NCBI GenBank assembly: GCA_045645505.1
Contig: JAZRIW010000005.1
Coordinates: 124,001 to 188,000, forward strand
Length of the DNA: 64,000 nt
Direction: 5' to 3'
Origin: Fumia sp045645505
GTDB lineage: Bacteria; Bacillota; Clostridia; Oscillospirales; Ruminococcaceae
Shown: one piece after another, positions 15,890-23,731 of the stretch
Position numbering within the stretch: position 1 is the first letter of the stretch
Layout of the letters: each line of letters starts with the position of its first letter
Position numbers and translations under genes: made by a program
The notes under the pieces: model-generated
Told to the model about the DNA's origin: nothing
The model's input: the letters and a program-made list of their open reading frames with translations, nothing else
Databases searched by the model: none

Positions 15890-17221
15890 TTAAAATTGAA
15901 ATCCGGGCGGGAGTCTTAATTTGCGTTTGCCCTTTTTGTTGCCAAACTTTTTCATCATCTGCTTCATTTGTTCAAACTGTTTGAGCAGTCGGTTTACATC
16001 CTGAACCTCAGTACCGCTTCCGGCAGCGATACGCCTTTTACGGCTGGGGTTGATGATGGAAGGTTTGGCTCTTTCAGCTTTTGTCATTGAAGTAATCATA
16101 GCTTCAATTCTTACAAATTGCTTATCGTCTATATCTAAATCATCTATTTTATTACCCACTCCGGGTATCATAGAAATAATCTGTTTTAATGAACCCATCT
16201 TCTTGATCTGCTTAAGCTGGTCAAGTAAATCGTTCATATCAAAGCTTTGTTCCTGCATTTTTTTTGCAAGTTTTTCAGCTTCTGCTTCATCGACAGCATC
16301 CTGTGCCTTTTCAATTAAAGTCAGGACATCGCCCATACCAAGTATTCTGGATGCCATACGATCGGGATAAAAAGGTTCTAAATCCTCTATTTTTTCGCCT
16401 GTACCGGAGAACTTTATCGGTTTCTCGGTTACTTTTAATACCGAGAGTGCCGCACCACCTCTTGTGTCAGAATCAAGCTTTGTGAGGATTACACCGGTTA
16501 TCGGGAGTGAAGCGTTGAAATTTTCAGCGACATTTACAGCGTCCTGACCGGTCATAGCGTCAATAACTAAAAGTATTTCATGAGGAGATACTGCTGTTTT
16601 GATATCTTCGATTTCTTTCATCAATTTTTCGTCGATGTGAAGTCGTCCGGCAGTATCTATGATAACTAAATCATGCCCGTGGTCTTTTGCAAATTTTATA
16701 CCCTCTGTGGCAATTTTTACGGGGTTACCTTGACCCATTTCAAAGACTTTGGCACCTGCTTTTTCACCTACAATTTTAAGCTGCTCAATAGCGGCGGGAC
16801 GATAAACGTCACAGGCTATAAGCAACGGGTGGTGTCCTTTATCTTTAAAATATTTTGCGAGTTTAGCGGAATGAGTAGTTTTACCACTACCCTGTAAGCC
16901 ACACATCAAAACTACACAAGGCGGTTTTGACGGAAATTCCAAACGGGCATTTTCCCCTCCCATAAGCATAGTCAACTCTTCGTTAACTATTTTTATAACT
17001 TGCTGTGCAGGGGTAAGACTTGATAAAACTTCCTGTCCTACAGCACGTTCACTTACAGACTTTATAAAATCTTTAACTACCTTATAGTTTACGTCAGCTT
17101 CCAGAAGCGCTAACTTTACTTCCCGCATAGCGTCTTTAATATCGGTTTCATTTAACTTACCTTTATTTTTTAATTTTTTAAAAGCAGCGGCAAGTTTGTC
17201 GGAAAGGCTTTCAAATGCCAA
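15890..17221 (-). CDS. ffh: signal recognition particle protein Ffh
   Basis: GTPase that binds 4.5S/6S-like SRP RNA and targets nascent membrane proteins to FtsY and the Sec translocon. 443 residues: N domain (1-90), G domain with CGLQGSGKTTHSAKLAK (about 106-122), DTAGRLHIDEKLMKE and TKLDSDTRGGAALS, and methionine-rich M domain (about 300-435) ending in a basic tail. It is second in the ylxM-ffh-rpsP-khpA unit, 30 bp after ylxM. Confidence 0.98.
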   Translation of the reverse strand: MAFESLSDKLAAAFKKLKNKGKLNETDIKDAMREVKLALLEADVNYKVVKDFIKSVSERAVGQEVLSSLTPAQQVIKIVNEELTMLMGGENARLEFPSKPPCVVLMCGLQGSGKTTHSAKLAKYFKDKGHHPLLIACDVYRPAAIEQLKIVGEKAGAKVFEMGQGNPVKIATEGIKFAKDHGHDLVIIDTAGRLHIDEKLMKEIEDIKTAVSPHEILLVIDAMTGQDAVNVAENFNASLPITGVILTKLDSDTRGGAALSVLKVTEKPIKFSGTGEKIEDLEPFYPDRMASRILGMGDVLTLIEKAQDAVDEAEAEKLAKKMQEQSFDMNDLLDQLKQIKKMGSLKQIISMIPGVGNKIDDLDIDDKQFVRIEAMITSMTKAERAKPSIINPSRKRRIAAGSGTEVQDVNRLLKQFEQMKQMMKKFGNKKGKRKLRLPPGFQF

Positions 17222-17251
17222 CGTAATCCCTCCTGCGAGTTTTAAGGTTTA

Positions 17252-17626
17252 TTATGAAAAGTTTTTATCAATATAATCAGACAACAATGTACGGATAGCG
17301 ATGGAATTTTCTTCAATAGCAGTAGAAGAAAGGAATCCTTCATTTGTGCGTTCAATGTTATTACAAAGCTCGGTAATGTGCTCTGTCAAACGTATAAGCT
17401 CAGTAATTTTTTCAGCAAAATGGAGTTTTTCCTCTAATTCGGTAAGATATACTTCTCCGCGCTTGATATTATCACGGATACCCTGTCTTGTGATATCTTC
17501 ATGCTCGGAAATTTCAGCAAGAGAAAGGTCCTGGTTATAATAAAGTTCCATAACATCTTTTTGCTTTTCGGTGAGCATATCACCATAAAAATCCAAAAGT
17601 ACCGAAAAATGTAAATCTTTACTCAT
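17252..17626 (-). CDS. ylxM: YlxM/p13-like DNA-binding protein
   Basis: 124 residues with a helix-turn-helix resembling sigma factor region 4 (LTEKQKDVMELYYNQDLSLA, then EISEHEDITRQGIRDNIKRG, about 18-57), followed by a helical tail. The UPF0122/YlxM family is always found before ffh and is thought to influence SRP expression or function; the mechanism is not established. First gene of the SRP-ribosomal unit with a perfect consensus promoter. Confidence 0.92.
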   Translation of the reverse strand: MSKDLHFSVLLDFYGDMLTEKQKDVMELYYNQDLSLAEISEHEDITRQGIRDNIKRGEVYLTELEEKLHFAEKITELIRLTEHITELCNNIERTNEGFLSSTAIEENSIAIRTLLSDYIDKNFS

Positions 17627-17687
17627 TTTTCATCCCTCTTTCTGATTTTTTGCGACAAGTGCAAACTTTTTTCTTTTACAAGAAACT

Positions 17688-17716
17688 ATTATACACAAGT
17701 TTCGATAACCTGTCAA
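17688..17716 (-). promoter_or_regulatory. consensus sigma-A promoter of ylxM-ffh-rpsP-khpA
   Basis: TTGACA, 17-bp spacer, TATAAT on the minus strand: a full match to consensus, fitting high expression of SRP and ribosomal genes. Confidence 0.9.
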
Positions 17717-17818
17717 GTGATTTCCTTTACAGACAGGTAAAAAATTTCATAAAATTTTCGATTTTTTTTGTGAAAAAGGGAAAGATATTAAAAAAAGAAA
17801 AAAGGAAGCGCAGTTTAA

Positions 17819-18274
17819 TTGAGAATTATTTTAGTTGAAAGAGAAAATCAAAAGCTTTTAAAATTTTTTTATCAAAAACTTTGCAAGGATGCCGTAATTT
17901 TAAAAGAAAGTCTTTTTCTTCCCGGAATCGAGCTTGTATTTTCAAAAGACGGAATGGAGTATGGAGATATAGCTATTGTGAATTCTGATGAGACGTGGAG
18001 TATCAAACTTATGGCAGAGCTTAAAATTCCTGCAGTTACTTGTGGACTTTCCTCAAAAGACACCTTTACTTTTTCAAGTAAGAGTGATGAAAATGCGGTT
18101 ATTTCGCTTATGCGCAGTGTGAAAAGTGTTTATAAAAACCTTTTGGAGCCTATGGAAATTCCCATTTCTTTCTCTAAAGATACCGATGAATTTTTCTTGC
18201 TTTCTTTTGTGGCAACTTTAGTATTGACAGAAAAAATATTACTTAAAAACAGTAGCAAAATTTACCGGTTATAA
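17819..18274 (+). CDS. protein of unknown function, 151 residues
   Basis: TTG start with GGAAG about 12 nt before it; the start is not secure. The protein is soluble-looking, with an N-terminal beta-alpha pattern (MRIILVERENQKLLKFFYQK), a middle part IPAVTCGLSSKDTFTFSS (about 70-87), and a hydrophobic C-terminal stretch (FFLLSFVATLVLTEKILL). The middle segment recalls a sequence type found in Mur-ligase-like proteins (VITCGxxxxDTVTxSS), but there is no P-loop, so it cannot be a complete ligase. It precedes the spore protein gene by 59 bp on the same strand; a link to sporulation is only positional. I do not recognise it with confidence. Confidence 0.6.
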   Translation: MRIILVERENQKLLKFFYQKLCKDAVILKESLFLPGIELVFSKDGMEYGDIAIVNSDETWSIKLMAELKIPAVTCGLSSKDTFTFSSKSDENAVISLMRSVKSVYKNLLEPMEIPISFSKDTDEFFLLSFVATLVLTEKILLKNSSKIYRL

Positions 18275-18333
18275 AAAAGAATCAAAGGCTAACAATATTA
18301 TTGCAAACGCGAGAATTTAAGGAGTGTAATATA

Positions 18334-18528
18334 ATGAACAACGGAAACAATATTATGGTTCCTCAGGCTAAAGAGGCAATGGAAAAATTTAAAATGGAAG
18401 CAGCAAGCGAAGTAGGCGTAAACCTTAAAAAAGGTTATAACGGCGATTTGACTTCCAGAGAAGCCGGTTCTGTAGGCGGTCAGATGGTTAAAAAGATGAT
18501 TGAAGCTTACGAAAATGGCATGAAATAA
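18334..18528 (+). CDS. alpha/beta-type small acid-soluble spore protein (SASP)
   Basis: 64 residues. The ATG is preceded by AAGGAG at good distance; an upstream frame extension is ignored. The protein has the two family signatures: KMEAASEVGVNL (GPR protease-site region, about 20-31) and GDLTSREAGSVGGQMVKKMI (about 37-56). Alpha/beta SASPs coat DNA in the spore core, protecting it from UV and heat, and are degraded by GPR at germination. This is direct evidence that the organism sporulates. Followed at once by a strong terminator. Confidence 0.95.
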   Translation: MNNGNNIMVPQAKEAMEKFKMEAASEVGVNLKKGYNGDLTSREAGSVGGQMVKKMIEAYENGMK

Positions 18529-18531
18529 AAT

Positions 18532-18566
18532 AAAGGCGGAAGAATTATCTTCCGCCTTTGTTTTTT
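18532..18566 (+). terminator. terminator after SASP, shared with convergent small gene
   Basis: 12-bp stem (AAAGGCGGAAGA with TCTTCCGCCTTT, 4-nt loop) followed by GTTTTTT. The stop codon of the opposite-strand 57-residue gene lies inside the loop. Confidence 0.88.
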
Positions 18567-18718
18567 AAATTAATAGTGATACACATGCCGGCAATTCCTC
18601 CGAGAGGGAGAAATAATCCGATGTTTTTTAAAAGTATTCCCGCAATAAGCCCAACAGCAATGCCGCCTAAAAGGCCATATGTTATTTTTTTAACCTCTTC
18701 AGGTTCCCATTTTCTCAT
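18545..18718 (-). CDS. small hydrophobic protein of unknown function, 57 residues
   Basis: Short frame starting ATG with AAGGAG 6 nt upstream, beginning MRKWEPEEVKK and ending LKNKGGR. The middle (about 13-50) is a long glycine-rich hydrophobic segment (LLGGIAVGLIAGILLKNIGL, then PLGGIAGMCITI), giving one or two membrane helices. It lies 28 bp downstream of prmA on the same strand and probably shares its transcript; the stop sits in the hairpin shared with the SASP gene. No family recognised; ribosome-binding site and length pattern make real translation likely. Confidence 0.7.
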   Translation of the reverse strand: MRKWEPEEVKKITYGLLGGIAVGLIAGILLKNIGLFLPLGGIAGMCITINLKNKGGR

Positions 18719-18746
18719 AAGCTACTCCTTATAATGTGCTTTATTT

Positions 18747-19715
18747 TTATTGTAAACGACATACAGCAGCGACCCAATTGTTGTCGTTCTTGACTTCTTC
18801 TATAATAAAACCTGTTTCTTTTAATTTTTCTAAAACTTCTTCAGAACGGGTGTCAATTATGCCCGAAACTATTAAAAGTCCGGAGTTTTTAATACAAGCT
18901 TTAAAAAGAGGTGCCATTGCCATAATGACATCTGCAACAATATTTGCAACTATTATATCATATTTATTTTCACATATTGTTTTTTCAAGTTTTTCGTTTT
19001 CTAATATATTTCCGCAATAAACAATGAAACGTTCATCGTTTACATTATTTAAATCAGCATTTTCATGTGAAATTTTAGTTGCAAGTTCATCTATATCAAT
19101 GGCGGTAACTGTTTTTGCTCCTAAAAGTAAAGAGGCAATCGAAAGAATACCGCTTCCGCATCCCATATCCAGAACGGTTTTTCCTTCAGGAGAGATGCTG
19201 TCGAGTAAGGAAAGACAAAGTTTTGTAGTGTGATGTCCGCCGGTGCCGAAAGCCATACCGGGATTTAAATATAAAACTGTTTCATTCTCTTTTTTATTAT
19301 ATTCTTCCCATTCAGGAACAATGGTAAGACGATCGCTTATAGAAATAGGGTGATAATATTTTTTCCAGGCGGTTTCCCATTCCTCTTCTTCTTTATAAGT
19401 AATATCAACTGTGAGGGGACCTAAATCTATTTCGTGATTTTTCTGAAGAGTCAGAAGATTTGATTTTATCTGATTTAATGTTTCAAATCCCTGTGGATTA
19501 TCGGCAAGATAGAACTTGATTTTTGTAGGTGCTTCTTTTAATTTCATCAGTTCTTCATCTACATAATCCCAATAGATTGTAGTATCATTTAAAAAGGAAT
19601 TAAAGTCCTCTGCATCTTCTATCATTACACTGTTTACACCATGAAACATTAAAAAACCTGTGAGTATTTCAATGCCTTCGGTTTTTGTTTCTATGCTTAT
19701 TTCTGCCCAATTCAT
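18747..19715 (-). CDS. prmA: ribosomal protein L11 methyltransferase
   Basis: Trimethylates ribosomal protein L11 using SAM. 322 residues, start MNWAEISIETKTEG typical for the family. The substrate-recognition N-terminal domain is followed by WKKYYHPISI, LNPGMAFGTGGHHTT, and the SAM site LDMGCGSGILSIASLLLGA (about 180-198), then VANIVADVI. GGAGTG ribosome-binding sequence. Commonly found near dnaK/dnaJ genes, but not here. Confidence 0.96.
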   Translation of the reverse strand: MNWAEISIETKTEGIEILTGFLMFHGVNSVMIEDAEDFNSFLNDTTIYWDYVDEELMKLKEAPTKIKFYLADNPQGFETLNQIKSNLLTLQKNHEIDLGPLTVDITYKEEEEWETAWKKYYHPISISDRLTIVPEWEEYNKKENETVLYLNPGMAFGTGGHHTTKLCLSLLDSISPEGKTVLDMGCGSGILSIASLLLGAKTVTAIDIDELATKISHENADLNNVNDERFIVYCGNILENEKLEKTICENKYDIIVANIVADVIMAMAPLFKACIKNSGLLIVSGIIDTRSEEVLEKLKETGFIIEEVKNDNNWVAAVCRLQ

Positions 19716-19740
19716 GAAATTTCACTCCTTTATAAACTTA

Positions 19741-19769
19741 ATGATAGCAGAAAAATAATAAAATCTCAA
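19741..19769 (-). promoter_or_regulatory. sigma-A promoter of prmA
   Basis: TTGAGA, 17-bp spacer, TATCAT on the minus strand, 26 bp upstream of the prmA start. Confidence 0.6.
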
Positions 19770-19796
19770 CTTATTTTATTTTTTTGTTTTAAACTA

Positions 19797-19824
19797 TTGA
19801 ATTTAAAAAATAGTGATGTATAAT
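19797..19824 (+). promoter_or_regulatory. sigma-A promoter of oxidoreductase gene
   Basis: TTGAAT, 16-bp spacer, TATAAT on the plus strand, 41 bp before the ATG at 19866; divergent from the prmA promoter. Confidence 0.65.
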
Positions 19825-19865
19825 AATTATGAAGTTTTGAAAACTTATGCGAGGAGAGATATATT

Positions 19866-20915
19866 ATGAAAAAGAATGTTGTAATTATAGGATTTGGCGG
19901 AATGGGCGGATGGCATGCCAATAAATTAAAAGACAGTGATGTGGCAAATTTAATAGGCATTTATGATATCGACAGTAAACGTATGGATTTTGCCCGTGAG
20001 CAGGGGATAAATACATATAATTCTTTGGATGAAGTTCTTAATGACCCTGAGGTTGATATTGTTACAATTGCGACTCCCAATGATGTTCATCGTCCTATTG
20101 CTGAAAAGGCTTTAGCGGCCGGTAAAAATGTTATCAGTGAAAAACCTGTTACGGTTTCCTCTGAAGATTTGAAGGCTATGATAGATGCAGCTAATAAATA
20201 TGGTAAACTTTTTACCGTTCATCAGAACAGACGCTGGGATGCGGATTATCTTATGATGAAACAGGTTTATGCTTCTGGTGAACTGGGCGATGTGTTTGGA
20301 ATAGAATCCAGAATTCAGGGATCTCGCGGTATTCCCGGTGACTGGCGCGGTAAAAAAGAATATGGTGGCGGTATGATTCTTGACTGGGGCGTTCATTTAA
20401 TTGACCAGATGGTTAATATCGTGTATGACCGTAAAATTGAGAAGATTTATTGTCGTTGTGATCATATAACAAATTACGAAGTTGATGACGGATTTAAACT
20501 TGATTTGTATTTTGAGGGCGATTTAACAGCTCGTATTGAGGTTGGAACCAGTCATTTTATCGATTTACCTCGTTTTTATATGACAGGAAGTAATGGTTCA
20601 GCTGTTATAAATGATTGGCGTGATGACACCCGTATCGTTTGTTGCAAAAACTGGGAAGAAAAGGATGTTATTCCGGTTGTGACTGCTGCAGGGCTTACAA
20701 AGACAATGGCACCTCGTGATGAAAAAACTATTACGGAAACCTATCTGCCCCGTCCCGATTCTGATGTTCATGATTTTTATCGAAATGTATGTAAGGCAAT
20801 AGACGGAAAGGAACCCCAGCTTGTAACTCATGAGCAGTTAATGAGAGTTATGAAGATTATGGAGGCTGCTTTCGAGTCTGACAGATTAGGACAAGTTATT
20901 TCTTTTAAAGAATAG
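19866..20915 (+). CDS. Gfo/Idh/MocA family NAD(P)-dependent oxidoreductase
   Basis: 349 residues: N-terminal Rossmann domain with VVIIGFGGMGGWHANKL (4-20) and TIATPNDVHRPIAEKALAAG, the family EKP motif in SEKPVTVSSEDL (about 94-105), and a C-terminal domain with GGGMILDWGVHLIDQM (about 168-183), where D and H are the usual catalytic pair. Members oxidise or reduce hydroxyls of sugars, inositols and related compounds; the substrate cannot be told. Own promoter and terminator, so probably monocistronic. GGAGAG ribosome-binding sequence. Confidence 0.92.
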   Translation: MKKNVVIIGFGGMGGWHANKLKDSDVANLIGIYDIDSKRMDFAREQGINTYNSLDEVLNDPEVDIVTIATPNDVHRPIAEKALAAGKNVISEKPVTVSSEDLKAMIDAANKYGKLFTVHQNRRWDADYLMMKQVYASGELGDVFGIESRIQGSRGIPGDWRGKKEYGGGMILDWGVHLIDQMVNIVYDRKIEKIYCRCDHITNYEVDDGFKLDLYFEGDLTARIEVGTSHFIDLPRFYMTGSNGSAVINDWRDDTRIVCCKNWEEKDVIPVVTAAGLTKTMAPRDEKTITETYLPRPDSDVHDFYRNVCKAIDGKEPQLVTHEQLMRVMKIMEAAFESDRLGQVISFKE

Positions 20916-20925
20916 ATTAAAAAAT

Positions 20926-20970
20926 AAAATGTGGTACTTTTTTCTGTTTGAAGTACCACATTTTTATTAT
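20926..20970 (+). terminator. terminator after oxidoreductase gene
   Basis: 14-bp stem AAAATGTGGTACTT with its complement, 11-nt loop, followed by TTATTATTTT. Confidence 0.85.
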
Positions 20971-21004
20971 TTTCTAAAAATATATTTCTTTAACAAATTA
21001 CCTC

Positions 21005-21033
21005 TTTACTTAATTAAAATGTTGTGGTATAAT
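21005..21033 (+). promoter_or_regulatory. sigma-A promoter of amino-acid ABC transporter
   Basis: TTTACT, 17-bp spacer, TATAAT on the plus strand, 54 bp before the binding-protein gene. No T-box motif seen in the short leader. Confidence 0.7.
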
Positions 21034-21087
21034 GACGTCGATAAAAGCATTTTGCTTTATATTAATTAAAAGGATTGGTGAATTGTT

Positions 21088-21891
21088 ATGAAAAAAAGTT
21101 TAGCTTTATTGATGGCTCTCATTATGGCAATGGGAATTATGGCAGGATGCGGCAAAGAAGCTGCAGTTGACACATCATTCAGCGATGTGAAAGAAAAAGG
21201 CGTATTGGTAATGGGCCTTGATGATTCCTTCCCTCCTATGGGCTTCAGAGATGAAAACCAGGACATCGTTGGATTTGACGTAGATGTTGCAAAAGCTGTT
21301 GCTGAAAAAATGGGCGTAGAGCTTAAACTTCAGCCGATTGACTGGGCTGCCAAAGAACAAGAATTAAGCACAGGCAATATTGACTGTATCTGGAATGGTT
21401 TTACAAAAACTCCCGAGCGTGATGAAAATATGACCTTGTCAATTCCTTATATGAAGAATACACAGGTTGTAGTAGTTCTTGCAGATAGCGAAATCAATAC
21501 AATTGCTGATTTAGCAGGAAAAGTTGTAGATGTTCAGAGCGGTTCTTCTGCTGAACTCGCAATCGAAGGCGTTGAAGGTTTCAAAGAAAGCCTTAAAGAA
21601 TTGGTTGCAATCGCAGACAACGTAAAAGCTATGATGGATTTAGGTATTGAAGGTGCTGATGCTGTTGTTATGGACGAAGTAGTTGCAAGATACTACATGG
21701 CTAAATCTGAAGGCAAATATCGTTTGCTTGATGAAAAATTAGCTGATGAAGAATATGTAATTGGTTTCAAAAAAGGTAACGAAACACTTCGCGATGGTGT
21801 TACAGCTGCTTTGAAGAGCTTGAAGGAAGAAGGTACCTTACAGACAATTGCAGAAAAATGGTTTGGCGCTGACATTACAACTATAGAATAA
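21088..21891 (+). CDS. amino-acid ABC transporter substrate-binding lipoprotein
   Basis: 267 residues of the SBP_bac_3 family, catching polar amino acids outside the membrane. N-terminal lipoprotein signal (MKKSLALLMALIMAMGIMAG then Cys21). Family segments: VMGLDDSFPPMGFRDENQDI, GFDVDVAKAVAEKMGV, IWNGFTKTPERDENM, VVDVQSGSSAELA, and the C-terminal LKSLKEEGTLQTIAEKWFG. Acidic residues and the GSSAEL segment suit cystine, glutamine or similar ligands; the exact one is not readable. First of three transporter genes. Confidence 0.93.
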   Translation: MKKSLALLMALIMAMGIMAGCGKEAAVDTSFSDVKEKGVLVMGLDDSFPPMGFRDENQDIVGFDVDVAKAVAEKMGVELKLQPIDWAAKEQELSTGNIDCIWNGFTKTPERDENMTLSIPYMKNTQVVVVLADSEINTIADLAGKVVDVQSGSSAELAIEGVEGFKESLKELVAIADNVKAMMDLGIEGADAVVMDEVVARYYMAKSEGKYRLLDEKLADEEYVIGFKKGNETLRDGVTAALKSLKEEGTLQTIAEKWFGADITTIE

Positions 21892-21915
21892 TAAATTAAA
21901 GTTGATTTTGAGGTT

Positions 21916-21941
21916 CAGCAGACGGCGAAAGTCGTCTGCTG
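21916..21941 (+). other. intercistronic hairpin after binding-protein gene
   Basis: 9-bp stem CAGCAGACG/CGTCTGCTG without a T-tract, between the binding-protein and permease genes. Such hairpins often leave more binding-protein mRNA than permease mRNA. Confidence 0.65.
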
Positions 21942-21965
21942 TAATTCTAAACAGGAGGAAAAACG

Positions 21966-22643
21966 GTGGATATTAACGCTTTCTTAGAGGCTATAGAATT
22001 TGATATGCTTTCAAAACTTATTCCTCAAATGCTGGAAGCATCACTTGTCACTATTTATATATTTTTTCTAACGCTTTTACTGTCGATTCCTCTCGGATTT
22101 ATAGTGTGTTTCGGAAGAATGTCAAAAAATGTTGTGATAAGAGAAATAATAAAGTTTTACCTGCTTATTATGCGCGGTACTCCGCTTATTTTGCAGCTTA
22201 TTTTCTTTTATTTTGCACCTGCTAATCTATTCGGTTTCACTATCCCCCGTTTTTGGGCGGCTATTTTAGCGTTTGTACTTAATTATGCTGCTTATTTTTG
22301 CGAGATTTTCCGTAGTGGGATAGAGTCTATTCCGATAGGACAAAAAGAGGCGGCCACTATTTTGGGCTTTACAAAGTCACAGACTTTTTTCAGAATTTCT
22401 CTTCCACAGGTAGTGAAACGGATACTTCCTCCTATGGGAAGTGAGTGTATGACACTCGTAAAAGATACAGCTTTAGCTCAGACCATAGGTGTTGCTGAGA
22501 TGTTCAGATTGGCGCAGACAGCTACCACAAGGGAGTTTTCAATAATTCCTATTTTTGTGGCGGGTATTTTTTATCTTGTTATGAACAGCCTTGTTTCTTA
22601 TGCTTTTAATAAGATGGAAAAAGGCCTCAGTTATTATGATTAA
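21966..22643 (+). CDS. amino-acid ABC transporter permease (HisM/GlnP type)
   Basis: 225 residues, GTG start with AGGAGG 7 nt upstream. Five membrane segments and the cytoplasmic EAA loop that meets the ATPase: GIESIPIGQKEAATILGFTK (about 119-138). N-terminal ASLVTIYIFFLTLLLSIPLG and MRGTPLILQLIFFYF are typical of the polar amino-acid uptake subfamily. A single permease gene implies a homodimer. It ends 12 bp before the ATPase gene. Confidence 0.94.
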   Translation: MDINAFLEAIEFDMLSKLIPQMLEASLVTIYIFFLTLLLSIPLGFIVCFGRMSKNVVIREIIKFYLLIMRGTPLILQLIFFYFAPANLFGFTIPRFWAAILAFVLNYAAYFCEIFRSGIESIPIGQKEAATILGFTKSQTFFRISLPQVVKRILPPMGSECMTLVKDTALAQTIGVAEMFRLAQTATTREFSIIPIFVAGIFYLVMNSLVSYAFNKMEKGLSYYD

Positions 22644-22655
22644 GGAGGAGAAAAG

Positions 22656-23420
22656 ATGAATGTTTTAACAGTGAAAAATGTTAAAAAAAGCTTTGATGAT
22701 TTAGAAGTTATCAAAGATATCTCCTTTTCCTTAAATGACGGAGAGGTTTTAGCTGTCATAGGTCCGTCCGGTTCGGGAAAATCCACTTTACTTCGCTGTA
22801 TAAATATGCTTGAAAAAGTCGATGGTGGAACAATCAATATTTGCGGTGATGATCTGGTTTTTGATTATGCGGGTACACCCCGTTATGCTGATAAAGAAAA
22901 ATTGAGAGCTATACGACTTAATACCGGCCTTGTGTTCCAAAGTTATAATCTTTTTCCGCATTTATCGGTTTTAAGAAATATAACAGAGGCACCGATGCGA
23001 GTGTTAGGAATGAAAAAGGAAGAAGCGGTTTCTATAGCACGTAAACTTCTTGAAAAGATGGGACTTTCTGATAAGGAAAATGCATACCCGTGTCAGCTTT
23101 CTGGTGGTCAGGCACAGAGAGTTTCGATAGCGAGAGCAATGGCTCTTAATCCCAGAATTTTGTTTTTTGATGAGCCTACATCGGCATTGGACCCTGAACT
23201 TACAGGCGAGATTTTAAAGGTAATAAAAGAACTTGCCAAAGAAAAAATGACTATGCTTATTGTAACCCACGAGATGGCTTTTGCCCGTGAGGTGGCAGAC
23301 AGAGTTATTTTTATGGAAAACGGAGTTATTGTTGATGAGGGTACTCCACAGGAACTTTTCTCTTCACAAAATGCGAGAACTCAGGAATTTTTAGGAATTT
23401 ATTATCAATCTTCCATATAA
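22656..23420 (+). CDS. amino-acid ABC transporter ATP-binding protein (GlnQ type)
   Basis: 254-residue ATPase with Walker A GPSGSGKST (about 36-44), Q-loop VFQSYNLFPHLSVL, signature LSGGQAQRVSIARA, Walker B ILFFDEPTSALDPEL, and switch His in IVTHEMAFA. The set matches the PAAT family energising the upstream permease. GGAGGAG ribosome-binding sequence. Last gene of the operon. Confidence 0.96.
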   Translation: MNVLTVKNVKKSFDDLEVIKDISFSLNDGEVLAVIGPSGSGKSTLLRCINMLEKVDGGTINICGDDLVFDYAGTPRYADKEKLRAIRLNTGLVFQSYNLFPHLSVLRNITEAPMRVLGMKKEEAVSIARKLLEKMGLSDKENAYPCQLSGGQAQRVSIARAMALNPRILFFDEPTSALDPELTGEILKVIKELAKEKMTMLIVTHEMAFAREVADRVIFMENGVIVDEGTPQELFSSQNARTQEFLGIYYQSSI

Positions 23421-23422
23421 TG

Positions 23423-23460
23423 AAAAATCACAGCCCGTATTATGGCTGTGATTTTTATTG
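23423..23460 (+). terminator. terminator after ABC transporter operon
   Basis: 13-bp stem AAAAATCACAGCC with its complement, 8-nt loop, then a T-rich tail. Confidence 0.87.
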
Positions 23461-23550
23461 CTTTGTATGTCATAAATAACTTATAAAATTGCATCATTTT
23501 GCTTTTTTCTGTTTTTTTTATATAAATAAGTAAAAAATATCTTTTTTTGC

Positions 23551-23579
23551 TTTACATTTTTAAATAAATATGTTAAAAT
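23551..23579 (+). promoter_or_regulatory. sigma-A promoter of nifJ
   Basis: TTTACA, 17-bp spacer, TAAAAT on the plus strand. Transcription would begin near 23586, giving a leader of about 146 nt. Confidence 0.65.
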
Positions 23580-23593
23580 TGTGTCAATAGATT

Positions 23594-23642
23594 AAGTAGG
23601 TATTTACGGATATTTACTTGATTCCCGGCAGGACGTCTGCCG
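23594..23642 (+). ncRNA. candidate structured leader RNA of nifJ
   Basis: Two hairpins directly after the expected start: a 10-bp stem AAGTAGGTAT/ATATTTACTT with loop TTACGG (23594-23619), and a 7-bp GC-rich stem CGGCAGG/TCTGCCG with loop ACG (23626-23642). A terminator hairpin follows 11 nt later. The arrangement is that of a cis-acting attenuator. I could not match it to a known riboswitch class. Confidence 0.45.
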
Positions 23643-23652
23643 ACGCCGAGAA

Positions 23653-23690
23653 CTTGAAAAAACATTCAGTTTTTTCAAGCGCTTTTTTGT
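23653..23690 (+). terminator. intrinsic terminator in nifJ leader
   Basis: 11-bp stem CTTGAAAAAAC/GTTTTTTCAAG with 5-nt loop, then CGCTTTTTT, lying between promoter and nifJ coding start, so it would stop transcription before the gene unless prevented. Confidence 0.75.
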
Positions 23691-23731
23691 GCGTAAAATA
23701 CAACCGTATTAAAATTCAAGGAGGATATAAA

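Noticed and set aside
23594..23642. Guanidine-II (mini-ykkC) riboswitch in nifJ leader
   Set aside because: Two hairpins with ACG-containing loops recall the class, but the second loop is not ACGR, the first is a six-base loop, and the downstream gene is unrelated to guanidine export.
23618..23731. 38-codon in-frame extension of nifJ from a TTG
   Set aside because: No proper ribosome-binding site, it crosses the leader terminator, and the ATG at 23732 has AAGGAGG and matches family N-termini.
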